Shown piece after piece: positions 25,656 through 33,954 of a DNA stretch of 64,000 nucleotides (positions are counted from its first letter, which is position 1; every line of letters starts with the position of its first letter). Position numbers and translations under genes: made by a program. The DNA is taken from positions 62,001-126,000 of the forward strand of contig JAUXOK010000027.1 of the NCBI GenBank assembly GCA_030682255.1, written 5' to 3'. This stretch comes from Bacteroidota bacterium. GTDB lineage: Bacteria; Bacteroidota; Bacteroidia; NS11-12g; UBA955. Below the pieces are notes generated by a model, which saw only the letters and a program-made list of their open reading frames with translations, had not been told where the DNA came from and ran no database searches.

Positions 25656-26942
25656 ATGAATATTTTGGTTCTTGGAAGCGGTGGTAGGGAACATGTTTTT
25701 GCTACTAAAATTAGTCGTAGTCCTTTGTGTGAAAATTTATATATAGCCCCAGGAAATGCAGGAACTTCCGAATGTGCTCAAAATGTCAATATTTCGCCAA
25801 CTGATTTTGATGCTTTAGGTAAATTTTGTATAGAAAATCAAATTGATTTGGTTTTGCCTGGCAACGAAGACCCTTTGGTGGCTGGTGTTGTTGATTATTT
25901 TAAAAACAATGAGCAATTGCAACATATTCCTGTTATTGGTCCTTCAAAAAATGGCGCTCAATTGGAGGGAAGTAAAGATTTTTCTAAGGCATTTATGGCA
26001 AAATACAATATTCCAACTGCTTCATATTGTACTGTAACTTTAAATAATTTAGAGGAAGGAATTTCTTTTTTGAATACATTGAATCCTCCTTATGTTTTAA
26101 AAGCGGATGGTTTAGCTGCTGGCAAAGGTGTTCTGATTGAAAACGATTTGAACAAAGCTATTGAAGATTTAAAAGAAATATTACAAGGTAAATTTGGCAA
26201 AGCAGGTGATAAAGTTGTGATTGAAGAATTTTTGCAAGGTATAGAATTAAGTTGTTTTGTTTTGACCGATGGTGAGTCTTATAAAATATTGCCTGAAGCA
26301 AAAGATTACAAGCGAATTGGAGAGGGTGATACAGGTTTAAATACAGGAGGTATGGGAGCTATTTCTCCCGTGCCTTTTGCCAATCAAGCATTTTTAGATA
26401 AAGTAGAAAATCAAATCATAATTCCAACTATTAATGGATTGAAGCAAGAACAAATCGATTACATTGGTTTTATTTTTATTGGCTTGATGAATGTGGATGG
26501 CGAACCAAAGGTTATTGAATACAATTGTAGGATGGGCGATCCTGAAACAGAAGTGGTAATTCATCGCATAGAATCTGATTTTTTAGAATTGTTGAATTCA
26601 GTTAGTGAAAAAAAACTTTCAACTTTTGATTTAGAAGTTAATCCTGCTACATCAGCGACAGTGTTTTTAGTTTCGGGTGGTTATCCTGAATCTTTTGAAA
26701 AAGGGTTTCAAATTACTGGATTAGAAGCCGTAGTTGAATGCCAAGTATATCAAGCGGGAACAATTTTAAAAGACGAAAAAGTATATACCAACGGTGGAAG
26801 AGTTTTGGCTATCACTTCATTAGGAAAAAACATTACAGAGGCTGTTCAGAAATCTATGCAAGCAGCTAAAGTCATCGACTTTAAAAACAAATATTTCAGA
26901 ACCGATATTGGAAAAGATTTAATACACTATGAACAAATTTAA
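25656..26942 (+). CDS. purD: Phosphoribosylamine--glycine ligase
   Basis: GAR synthetase, the second step of purine synthesis, an ATP-grasp enzyme. The ATG at 25656 gives MNILVLGSGGREHVFATK, the conserved N-terminus. An upstream in-frame ATG at 25575 would add 27 unrelated residues across the promoter. At 428 residues it has normal length. Motifs include GPSKNGAQLEGSKDFSKAFM, YVLKADGLAAGKGVLI (ATP grasp), LNTGGMGAISPVP and EYNCRMGDPETEV. The next gene overlaps its end by 14 bp. Confidence 0.97.
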   Translation: MNILVLGSGGREHVFATKISRSPLCENLYIAPGNAGTSECAQNVNISPTDFDALGKFCIENQIDLVLPGNEDPLVAGVVDYFKNNEQLQHIPVIGPSKNGAQLEGSKDFSKAFMAKYNIPTASYCTVTLNNLEEGISFLNTLNPPYVLKADGLAAGKGVLIENDLNKAIEDLKEILQGKFGKAGDKVVIEEFLQGIELSCFVLTDGESYKILPEAKDYKRIGEGDTGLNTGGMGAISPVPFANQAFLDKVENQIIIPTINGLKQEQIDYIGFIFIGLMNVDGEPKVIEYNCRMGDPETEVVIHRIESDFLELLNSVSEKKLSTFDLEVNPATSATVFLVSGGYPESFEKGFQITGLEAVVECQVYQAGTILKDEKVYTNGGRVLAITSLGKNITEAVQKSMQAAKVIDFKNKYFRTDIGKDLIHYEQI

Positions 26943-27525
26943 AAACTCAGTAAGACGCAAAAATATTATCAATCGTTTGCTTAATTATTTTTTAAAAGGA
27001 TTGCTAATTAGTTTGCCTTTAACTGCTACAGTGGCTGGTATATTTTGGCTTTTTACAACGGTAGATAATTTTTTGGGAGAAGATCACTTTCCTGGTTTGG
27101 GTATTTTAATTATATTAAGTGTTATTTTGGTGGTTGGTGTTATAGGTTCTAGCTATATAGTTCAGCCATTCATTAATTGGTTTGAGGAATGGTTAGAGAA
27201 AACCCCTGGCGTAAAATTTCTTTATTCTTCTGTTAAAGACATTGTTGAAGCATTTGTTGGTGAAAAGAAAAAGTTCTCAAAACCCGTTATGGTAGAAATG
27301 AACGGAGAGGGTATTTATAAAATTGGTTTCGTAACCATCAAAGATTTAACGAAATTGAATATGGAAGGTTTTTCGGGCGTTTATTTTCCTAAATCATATG
27401 GCTTTATGGGCGATTTGTATTTTGTAGAAAACTCTAAAATTAAACCAATCAATGCCAATCCAACAGCTGTGTTTAAGATGATTGTTTCTGGTGGCGTAAC
27501 TGGTTTCGATGAGCAAGACGCTTAA
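26929..27525 (+). CDS. DUF502 membrane protein
   Basis: 198 residues with two hydrophobic segments, about 22-42 (GLLISLPLTATVAGIFWLF) and 55-80 (GLGILIILSVILVVGVIGS), followed by a cytosolic domain. It carries the DUF502 pattern: GLLISLPLTATV, the TPGVKFLYSSVKDIVEAFVG core, and VYFPKSYGFMGDLYFV. Function is not established for the family. It overlaps purD by 14 bp, suggesting coupled translation. Its 3' end overlaps the convergent lycopene-cyclase gene by 53 bp. Confidence 0.88.
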   Translation: MNKFKNSVRRKNIINRLLNYFLKGLLISLPLTATVAGIFWLFTTVDNFLGEDHFPGLGILIILSVILVVGVIGSSYIVQPFINWFEEWLEKTPGVKFLYSSVKDIVEAFVGEKKKFSKPVMVEMNGEGIYKIGFVTIKDLTKLNMEGFSGVYFPKSYGFMGDLYFVENSKIKPINANPTAVFKMIVSGGVTGFDEQDA

Positions 27526-28189
27526 ACCATTCATATAAACCGATGGTCATTAATAAAAGTGTCATGTTGTATAAAAAATCTTCAACGGGTATATCCATCA
27601 CTTTAAAACCCATAATCTCATTTGGGTTATATATAACAACAGGTTTTGATGTTAAAATTCCATTTACCAATAGCATAGGAATTATTGAAACAAAAAATGC
27701 AAAGTAAAACCAAGATAAATACCGTCTTCTAATTACAATTAAATGTGTAGCCAACATAAGTGATAAAATAACACAAGTAATACCTGTATATAAATGGTCG
27801 TTAAACCAATATAACAAAGTAGAAGTTATACCAAAAAACAACAAGGTAAACCAACGGTGAAGGTCTTCAAAAGTTTCACTTTTTTTAAGATAAGCAATCA
27901 AGCATTCATAAATAAAAATGCAGGCATAAGGAACAGTTATGAAAAATAAAATTTCTTCAATTGGAATGTCTCCAACAAAATAACCTGTAATATACATTCT
28001 GTTAAATCCCCATACATTCATTTCTGTAAACCATTGGTCCCAAATAAGAAAAAAGGCGCCTGTTATTAAGATGGAGGGAAACAAAAAAAGCCACTTTTTG
28101 TAAAAAGCGACTTTCTTATCGAATGACAATATAAGAGGGAACAATAAAGTTCCTAGATTAAGTAATAAATATAATAAATTGTTATTCAT
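27473..28189 (-). CDS. Lycopene cyclase domain protein (CrtYc/CrtYd-type fusion)
   Basis: 238 residues with about seven hydrophobic segments and two copies of the heterodimeric-type lycopene cyclase domain in one chain. The first has GDIPIEEILFFITVPYAC, the second MDIPVEDFLYNMTLLL; the paired P-(I/V)-E-(E/D) motifs are characteristic. It would cyclise lycopene to beta-carotene in the membrane. It is translationally coupled (8-bp overlap) to the upstream sigma-factor gene. No phytoene synthase or desaturase gene is in the window, so the rest of the pathway must be elsewhere. Its 3' end overlaps DUF502 by 53 bp. Confidence 0.87.
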   Translation of the reverse strand: MNNNLLYLLLNLGTLLFPLILSFDKKVAFYKKWLFLFPSILITGAFFLIWDQWFTEMNVWGFNRMYITGYFVGDIPIEEILFFITVPYACIFIYECLIAYLKKSETFEDLHRWFTLLFFGITSTLLYWFNDHLYTGITCVILSLMLATHLIVIRRRYLSWFYFAFFVSIIPMLLVNGILTSKPVVIYNPNEIMGFKVMDIPVEDFLYNMTLLLMTIGLYEWFKRLAHRNQLRHQKQSS

Positions 28190-28736
28190 TTACCGGTTTG
28201 TCGTAGCCGAATTCCTTGCCATAAACACTTAGTTTTTTTCTTAGAATTCTTTTCGCCACAAAAATACGGGTTTTTACAGTTCCAATTGGAATATTTAATT
28301 CTTCTGCAATTTCGTGGTATTTAAAACCTTCGATGTTGAGCATGAAAGTAATTTTTAACTCAATTGGAAGTGATTTGATAGCAACGTCTAAATCTTTTCT
28401 GATGAAATTTAATTCAGCTTGATTTTCTGTTCTGTGGGAGGGTAAGTCAAGAAAATAAGTGTTGTCAGTTGCATCCAAAAATGTGTTTCTTTTCACCATT
28501 CTTCTGTAGTTGTTTATGAAACTATTTTTCATAATGGTAAACAACCAGCCTTTAAAGTTTGTGCCTTCAGAAAATTTATCCTGATACTTGAGGGCTTTTA
28601 AAATGGTGTCTTGAACTAAATCGTTTGCATCATCAATGTTTTTTGTTAGTTGCATCGCTAAAGATCTTAGAGATGAACTTTCCTTTTGTACCATAGATTC
28701 AAAAGGAATCGCGTAAGTAAGTGACATGGTATTCAT
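28182..28736 (-). CDS. ECF-type RNA polymerase sigma factor
   Basis: A region 2 / region 4 sigma-70 protein. Region 2 includes DANDLVQDTILKALKYQDKF and KGWLFTIMKNSFINNYRR; region 4 includes FKYHEIAEELNIPIGTVKTR. I use the ATG at 28736 (MNTMSLTYAIPF, 184 residues) because a TAnnTTTG promoter element (complement of 28761-28768) overlaps the longer start at 28763. The coding sequence overlaps the lycopene cyclase start by 8 bp, so the sigma factor and the carotenoid gene form one unit. I infer control of carotenoid synthesis; no anti-sigma gene is adjacent. Confidence 0.9.
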   Translation of the reverse strand: MNTMSLTYAIPFESMVQKESSSLRSLAMQLTKNIDDANDLVQDTILKALKYQDKFSEGTNFKGWLFTIMKNSFINNYRRMVKRNTFLDATDNTYFLDLPSHRTENQAELNFIRKDLDVAIKSLPIELKITFMLNIEGFKYHEIAEELNIPIGTVKTRIFVAKRILRKKLSVYGKEFGYDKPVNE

Positions 28737-28760
28737 TATTATTTTAAAAATTTGTTGCAA

Positions 28761-28768
28761 CAAAAGTA
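28761..28768 (-). promoter_or_regulatory. Probable -7 element of the sigma factor/lycopene cyclase unit
   Basis: The complement reads TACTTTTG, matching TAnnTTTG, 25 bp upstream of the sigma factor ATG. No good -33 element seen. Confidence 0.45.
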
Positions 28769-29168
28769 ATGTGCTTAGGTCTATTAAATTATTCTTTTTG
28801 TTTAAGAATTGATTTTTTTTGCTTAAACAGAAAAATAATGACCTAAAAATGAAACAGTTGATACAATATAGGCTATTGATTTCATTGCATTTTTAACATC
28901 AATTAATTGATATTCATATTTTATTTACATTGAATAACATGTATTTTATTAAACAATATACTATTTGTAATCATTTGAAATAGAGTGCATATATTTTAAA
29001 TATTTGATTATCAGTTGTTTTTATTTTAATATTTGTTTAACAAAAGATAAACAAAAGTACTAGAGTCATATCTTATTACATTTTATAAACTTAAATTTTT
29101 GATTAACAACCAAATAAATTATTTTTGAACTTCAAAACTTTTTAAGTTTAATTTAGTTTAATAGTAAG
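28769..29168. other. AT-rich intergenic region, 400 bp
   Basis: Divergent spacer between the sigma factor and queD. It is extremely A+T rich with no ORF of note and no clear hairpin. It presumably holds both promoters; I could not find a convincing TAnnTTTG element in front of queD. Confidence 0.4.
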
Positions 29169-29576
29169 ATGAAAATCTCCGTATTTAGAAAAACTCATTT
29201 CAATGCAGCACACAGACTTCACAATCCTAATTGGACTGAAGAAAAAAATAATGAAATATTTGGACTCTGCAACAATCCCCATTTCCATGGACATAATTAC
29301 GATGTTGAGGTTAAAGTTACAGGAGAAATTGACCCCGAAACTGGCTATGTGATAGATACAAAAATTCTTAAAAACATTTTAAGAGAGGAAATTGAGAAAC
29401 GATTTGACCACAAAAATTTAAATTTAGATACTGTGGAATTTAAAAACCTAAATCCAACTGCTGAGAATATCGTTGTTGTCATTTGGGGCTTATTAAAAGT
29501 TAAACTACCAGGAAATTTAGATTTACAAGTTAGACTATATGAAACAGAACGCAATTATGTTGAATACAATGGATGA
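29169..29576 (+). CDS. queD: 6-carboxy-5,6,7,8-tetrahydropterin synthase / 6-pyruvoyl tetrahydropterin synthase family
   Basis: 135 residues of the PTPS/QueD fold. Zinc ligands His15 (in HFNAAHRL), His40 and His42 (in NPHFHGHNY), and catalytic Cys34 (FGLCNNPHFHGH), are all present. C-terminal TAENIVVVIW and RLYETERNYVEY complete the pattern. QueD converts dihydroneopterin triphosphate, the product of FolE, into the queuosine precursor, and folE overlaps it by 8 bp. The pair therefore encodes consecutive steps. Alternatively the pathway could serve tetrahydrobiopterin-like cofactors; the CxxxHxHGH form also occurs in PTPS-III-like enzymes. Confidence 0.9.
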   Translation: MKISVFRKTHFNAAHRLHNPNWTEEKNNEIFGLCNNPHFHGHNYDVEVKVTGEIDPETGYVIDTKILKNILREEIEKRFDHKNLNLDTVEFKNLNPTAENIVVVIWGLLKVKLPGNLDLQVRLYETERNYVEYNG

Positions 29577-30225
29577 TATAATGTTAGAAATTATTGGAGA
29601 TGATCATGAATCATCAAACGTAAACACCCCTATGAAAAAAGATGCTTTCGAGCTTTCTGATGATGAAAAAATAGGTATCATCGAGTCGCATTTCCATCAA
29701 ATAATGGATACACTCGGTTTAGACATGAATGACGATAGTCTTAAAGGAACCCCTAGAAGAGTGGCAAAAATGTATGTTAAAGAAATGTTTTGGGGTTTGA
29801 ATCCTGCAAACAAACCTATTGCATCTCATTTTAAAAACAAATTTAAATACTCTGAAATGTTAATAGAAAAAGACATTAATTTCTATACAAATTGTGAGCA
29901 TCATTTTGTGCCTTTTTTTGGAAAAGCTCATGTGGCATATATTCCAAACGGTAAGGTTATTGGATTGTCAAAATTAAATAGAATTGTAGAATATTTTGCT
30001 AAACGTCCACAAGTTCAAGAACGAATGACCATGCAGATAGCCAACGAATTGAAATCAATTCTAGGTACAGAAAATGTAGCAGTTATAATCAATGCAAAGC
30101 ATCTTTGTGTTGCAAGCAGAGGTATCAAAGACGATAGCAGTCATACTACTACCTCTGAGTATTGTGGTAAATTTCAGGAAGAAAATGTTAAATTGGAATT
30201 GCACCGATTATTAGCTTTATCATAA
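29569..30225 (+). CDS. folE: GTP cyclohydrolase I
   Basis: Converts GTP to 7,8-dihydroneopterin triphosphate for folate and queuosine synthesis. I choose the ATG at 29569, overlapping the queD stop by 8 bp; earlier in-frame ATGs at 29539 and 29557 lie deeper in queD. At 218 residues it has normal length. Zinc ligands are Cys109 and His112 (TNCEHHFVPF) and Cys180 (KHLCVASRG). GKVIGLSKLNRIVEYFAKRP is also diagnostic. The N-terminal 30 residues are variable and acidic. Confidence 0.95.
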   Translation: MDDIMLEIIGDDHESSNVNTPMKKDAFELSDDEKIGIIESHFHQIMDTLGLDMNDDSLKGTPRRVAKMYVKEMFWGLNPANKPIASHFKNKFKYSEMLIEKDINFYTNCEHHFVPFFGKAHVAYIPNGKVIGLSKLNRIVEYFAKRPQVQERMTMQIANELKSILGTENVAVIINAKHLCVASRGIKDDSSHTTTSEYCGKFQEENVKLELHRLLALS

Positions 30226-30354
30226 TTTATTATTTCTATTTTCAACTATATTCTATCAAAGAATTAATTGTAGATTTTTTAAAAAATCATAACTATTCTA
30301 TTAAAATGGGGCCATTTATAAACAGTGTTCCATATAATTTTCATTAAAATGACC

Positions 30355-30362
30355 TATATTTG
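30355..30362 (+). promoter_or_regulatory. -7 promoter element of prfB
   Basis: TATATTTG matches TAnnTTTG, about 70 bp upstream of the prfB ATG at 30433. No clear -33 element. Confidence 0.5.
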
Positions 30363-30432
30363 CAATCTAAATATATTTTTTTAAATTTATAGCATAAAAT
30401 TTGAAAATATAATAATTATTGAAAAATCAAAT

Positions 30433-31537
30433 ATGACTAACGAACAACTTAAAGATTTAAAAGGCCGTGTAGAGGCATTGGGGAGGTATCTTTGACGTCA
30501 CTCAAAAACTTGCATTAATTGCAGATGAAGAATCTCAAACACTAGCTCCAAATTTTTGGGATGACCCCAAAAAAGCAGAAAAACATCTTAAAAAAATCAA
30601 AGAAAAGAAGTTTTGGACAGACGCTTACAAAATTTGTCTTAATTCAATTGAAGAATTAGAATTAAGTAAAGAATTTTTTGAGGCAGATGAAATGACCGAA
30701 CAAGAGGTTGAAGAATTGTATCAAAAATCTTCTCATTTGTTAGAAGAACTTGAAATGAAAAACATGTTGAGAAGTGAAGAAGACCGATTAGGTGCTATCT
30801 TGACTATCAACAGTGGTGCAGGAGGAACCGAAAGTTGTGATTGGGCTTCGATGTTGGCGCGGATGTATCTGATGTGGGGTGAAAAAAATGGATATAAAGT
30901 TACAGAAATAGATAAACAAGATGGCGATGTTGCTGGTTTAAAATCTATTACACTTGAATTTGAAGGGAATTTCCCATATGGTTATTTAAAGGGAGAAAGC
31001 GGTGTCCATCGATTGGTAAGAATTTCACCATTTGATAGCAATGCAAAGAGACATACTTCATTTGCCAGTGTATATGCGTATCCAATGATTGATGATGATA
31101 TTGTTATTAATATCAATCCAGCCGATGTGGAATTGCATACGAGTAGAAGTGGTGGTGCTGGTGGTCAAAATGTAAATAAAGTTGAAACAAAAGTTCAATT
31201 AACCCATAAACCAACCGGTATTGTTGTCATTTGTCAAAAAGCGCGTTCTCAAGGTGAAAATAGAGACCTAGCCATGCAAATGTTAAAATCTCAACTTTAT
31301 GAACTTGAATTGCGAAAAAAGAACGAAGCTAGAGACGCTATCGAAGCCAGTAAAATGAAAATTGAATGGGGATCACAAATAAGAAACTATGTATTTCATC
31401 CTTATAAATTAGTGAAAGATGTGAGAACTGGCGAGGAAACAAGTAATGTTCAGGCTGTGATGGATGGCTATTTAGATGAGTTTATAAAGGCGTTTTTAAT
31501 GCAATCTGGTGGGCAACAAAGTAGCGAATCCTTTTAA
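30433..31537 (+). CDS. prfB: Peptide chain release factor 2, with programmed +1 frameshift
   Basis: RF2 terminates at UAA and UGA. The frame opens at ATG 30433 and meets an in-frame TGA at 30493-30495 after 20 codons. The stop sits in the classic shift site CTTTGAC, preceded by a GGGAGG Shine-Dalgarno-like stretch three bases before CTT. After a +1 shift translation continues [16 protein letters not shown] to 31537, giving about 367 residues. The RF2 stop-recognition SPF ([16 protein letters not shown]) and the catalytic GGQ ([16 protein letters not shown]) are present. The arrangement autoregulates RF2: low RF2 favours the shift. Confidence 0.96.
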
Positions 31538-31605
31538 TGCAGTCTTATTTGTAACCCTTTCTATTAAATTGAAGCAGAAGTAGTAAAGAATTAATCGTTT
31601 TTTAT

Positions 31606-31613
31606 TAAATTTG
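31606..31613 (+). promoter_or_regulatory. -7 promoter element of the TPR protein gene
   Basis: TAAATTTG matches TAnnTTTG, 18 bp before the ATG at 31632. Confidence 0.4.
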
Positions 31614-31631
31614 TGACTTATATTTTTCTTA

Positions 31632-33029
31632 ATGAAATCATTCCTTTTATTTTTGTTGATTTGTCCATTTGTTTTATATTCTCAAACTAAACCAATTGGC
31701 AATTCATCTGTAGCGTCTAAAAAAAATGTTGCCAAAAAAAATCCAGCAGTTGTCAAATTGGTGGCCATTGCATACGAGCAATATCAAGCCTCTAAAGATG
31801 ATGAATGTAAAAAAACAATTTCTCAAATATTAGCTTTAGATGCTAAAAATAAAGATGCTTTTTTATTATTAGCTAACTTGAGCATGTTCGAAGAGCAATA
31901 TGATGATATGTGGTCGCATTTGAATAAAATATATAAATTCTATCCTCAAGAGCCAGAGGTTTATTCGCAATTTGTAATGACTCATCTGAATTATTTTGCC
32001 ATGCCTGATAGTATAAAAGTTTTGCTTTGTCGTAAAACAATTAGATTAGCAAGTCAAATGGCAGAACCTTTTGCCGCTTTAGGAATGGTTGCAGCTGTGG
32101 CAGGTTATTATGAAGAATCTTTGTCATATTTTGATATCAGTTTAACCAAAAAATGGAAAGATTCAATTTCAAAAACCATTATCTTATTACCTTATGCAAG
32201 ATGTTTATATGCTTTAGGTGAAATCGAAGAAGCTTTAGTTAAAGTTAATCAAATGATACCTCATGTTAAAGGCAATGATAAATATACTTGCCTTTTTCTA
32301 AAAGCACGGTATATGATGGATTTGAATCAATTAAATGTTAAAGAAGAATTAGATACACTTAATGCATATTCATCAGACAATCCTGAAATATTAAAATTAA
32401 ATGCTTCATATTACAAGTTAACCAATAGCATGGATACTGCATGTAAATACGCTAAATCAATTAGACTAACAGAAGGTGGTGAAACCTTCGACTTATCACC
32501 ATATTGCAACGATATTGTAAAAGTTATTGATTTTACTAATGTCAAAAAAATGATGTATGCCTTAGGAGATGAAGAATTAAACATATTTTCAATTGATTCT
32601 AAATTTCCTAATTCCATTAATTTTGGTTGGGAAAAACAATTAACTAGGTCTAATAAAGATTTTGGAAACATCAATATTCCTTTTAAAATCCTAGATTCAT
32701 CTTATTACCAAAGTATATCATTTACACCAAATAAAATGAATGGTGCTAAAGAAGGTTCTACATTATGGTTGAGTAAAGCACAATTTTGTGAAATCGAACA
32801 ATTTAAAGCAACTAAAATTAGTATTAATAATGCACCATTATCTATTTTTAGAGTTATAGGTAATGAACAATTAGATGTGCTTGATAATAAAGGCAAAGAA
32901 TTTTTGTTAGATTGTGTTATCTTGTCAGATGGCAAAACCATTATTGGTTTTATCAATGATATTCATAATCCGATTATTGTAAAGATAGAATCAGAAAATA
33001 TTAATTTGTTTTTATATAAATTGGAATAA
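31632..33029 (+). CDS. Secreted TPR-repeat protein, unknown
   Basis: 465 residues with a signal peptide (MKSFLLFLLICPFVLYSQT). TPR-like helical pairs span about residues 40-270 (AIAYEQYQASKDDECKKTI, AFLLLANLSMFEEQYDDMW, PYARCLYALGEIEEALVKV). The C-terminal part (about 290-465) is beta-rich with no motif I know. It probably sits in the periplasm as a protein-interaction scaffold. It stands alone between prfB and the rhomboid gene, with its own -7 element. Confidence 0.75.
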   Translation: MKSFLLFLLICPFVLYSQTKPIGNSSVASKKNVAKKNPAVVKLVAIAYEQYQASKDDECKKTISQILALDAKNKDAFLLLANLSMFEEQYDDMWSHLNKIYKFYPQEPEVYSQFVMTHLNYFAMPDSIKVLLCRKTIRLASQMAEPFAALGMVAAVAGYYEESLSYFDISLTKKWKDSISKTIILLPYARCLYALGEIEEALVKVNQMIPHVKGNDKYTCLFLKARYMMDLNQLNVKEELDTLNAYSSDNPEILKLNASYYKLTNSMDTACKYAKSIRLTEGGETFDLSPYCNDIVKVIDFTNVKKMMYALGDEELNIFSIDSKFPNSINFGWEKQLTRSNKDFGNINIPFKILDSSYYQSISFTPNKMNGAKEGSTLWLSKAQFCEIEQFKATKISINNAPLSIFRVIGNEQLDVLDNKGKEFLLDCVILSDGKTIIGFINDIHNPIIVKIESENINLFLYKLE

Positions 33030-33087
33030 TTTTTCAAATCATACAACATTTTGGTGTTTTAAAACGTTATATCATTATTTAACAAAA

Positions 33088-33954
33088 ATGTCAGTTTTCA
33101 ACGACTTAAAATACAAATTCAAATACACGTCTCCTATTAATCAATTGATAGTTGTAAATGCTATCATACTTGTTGTTTCGTTAATTATTAATTTATATTC
33201 ATTTTTATTTTTCAAAATAAAAGGGTTAAGTATCATGTATTTGGCTTTGCCTGCTAAATTAAGCTTGCTATTTCAACGACCATGGACAATTTTAACCTAT
33301 CAGTTTAGCCATTCTGGTTTATTGCATTTTGTTTTCAATATGTTGATACTTTACTTTATCGGAGCCATTTTCCAAGATTTTTACAAGAAAAAAGAAACCT
33401 ACAAAGTTTATTTGTTAGGAGGTTTATTTGCCGCTGCAATGTTTATGTTAAGTTCGCATTTTATTCCTGCTTTCAAAGGTCAAAATAATCTTTTGATAGG
33501 GGCAAGTGGTAGTGTAATGGCTATTTTATTTGCGACTGTAGTTTATGCCCCCAATATAATGATTTATCTGTTTGGTGTTTTTAGGGTTAAGTTAGTTTGG
33601 ATTGCAATAGCCTATTTCATCATAGATTTATATTCAATTCCAGAAGGAAATTCTGGTGGTCATATTGCACATATTGGAGGAGCTTTGTTTGGTTTGTTAT
33701 ATGCTTTTTATAGAAAAGGTAATCTGCAATTTAAGTTGTTTCAACCAGTCATAATTCAGCCTTCATCCAAAAATACGCAAACTTTCAAACAAAAAATGAA
33801 AGTCAATGTAAATAATACAACTAAAGCGAAATCACAAATATCCAAACCTACCCAAGAAATGATTGATTCCATATTGGATAAAATTTCTAAATCGGGGTAT
33901 GAAAAACTTAGCAAAGAGGAAAAAGATATTTTATTTAAAGCAAGTCAAGATTGA
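33088..33954 (+). CDS. Rhomboid-family intramembrane serine protease
   Basis: 288 residues. The catalytic dyad is Ser140 in IGASGSVMA and His195 in HIAHIGGALFG, and the HxxxN motif is His80/Asn84 (HFVFNM). About six membrane segments span residues 18-210. The C-terminal tail (about 250-288; EMIDSILDKISKSGYEKLS) is the short helical domain often attached to Bacteroidota rhomboids. Both catalytic residues are present, so it should be active. The start of the next gene overlaps its stop by 4 bp. Confidence 0.92.
   Translation: MSVFNDLKYKFKYTSPINQLIVVNAIILVVSLIINLYSFLFFKIKGLSIMYLALPAKLSLLFQRPWTILTYQFSHSGLLHFVFNMLILYFIGAIFQDFYKKKETYKVYLLGGLFAAAMFMLSSHFIPAFKGQNNLLIGASGSVMAILFATVVYAPNIMIYLFGVFRVKLVWIAIAYFIIDLYSIPEGNSGGHIAHIGGALFGLLYAFYRKGNLQFKLFQPVIIQPSSKNTQTFKQKMKVNVNNTTKAKSQISKPTQEMIDSILDKISKSGYEKLSKEEKDILFKASQD

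Noticed and set aside
30692-31537. prfB read as a truncated gene or a pseudogene with an early stop.
   Set aside because: The stop lies in the canonical CTT TGA C frameshift site with a Shine-Dalgarno-like stimulator; it is normal for RF2.
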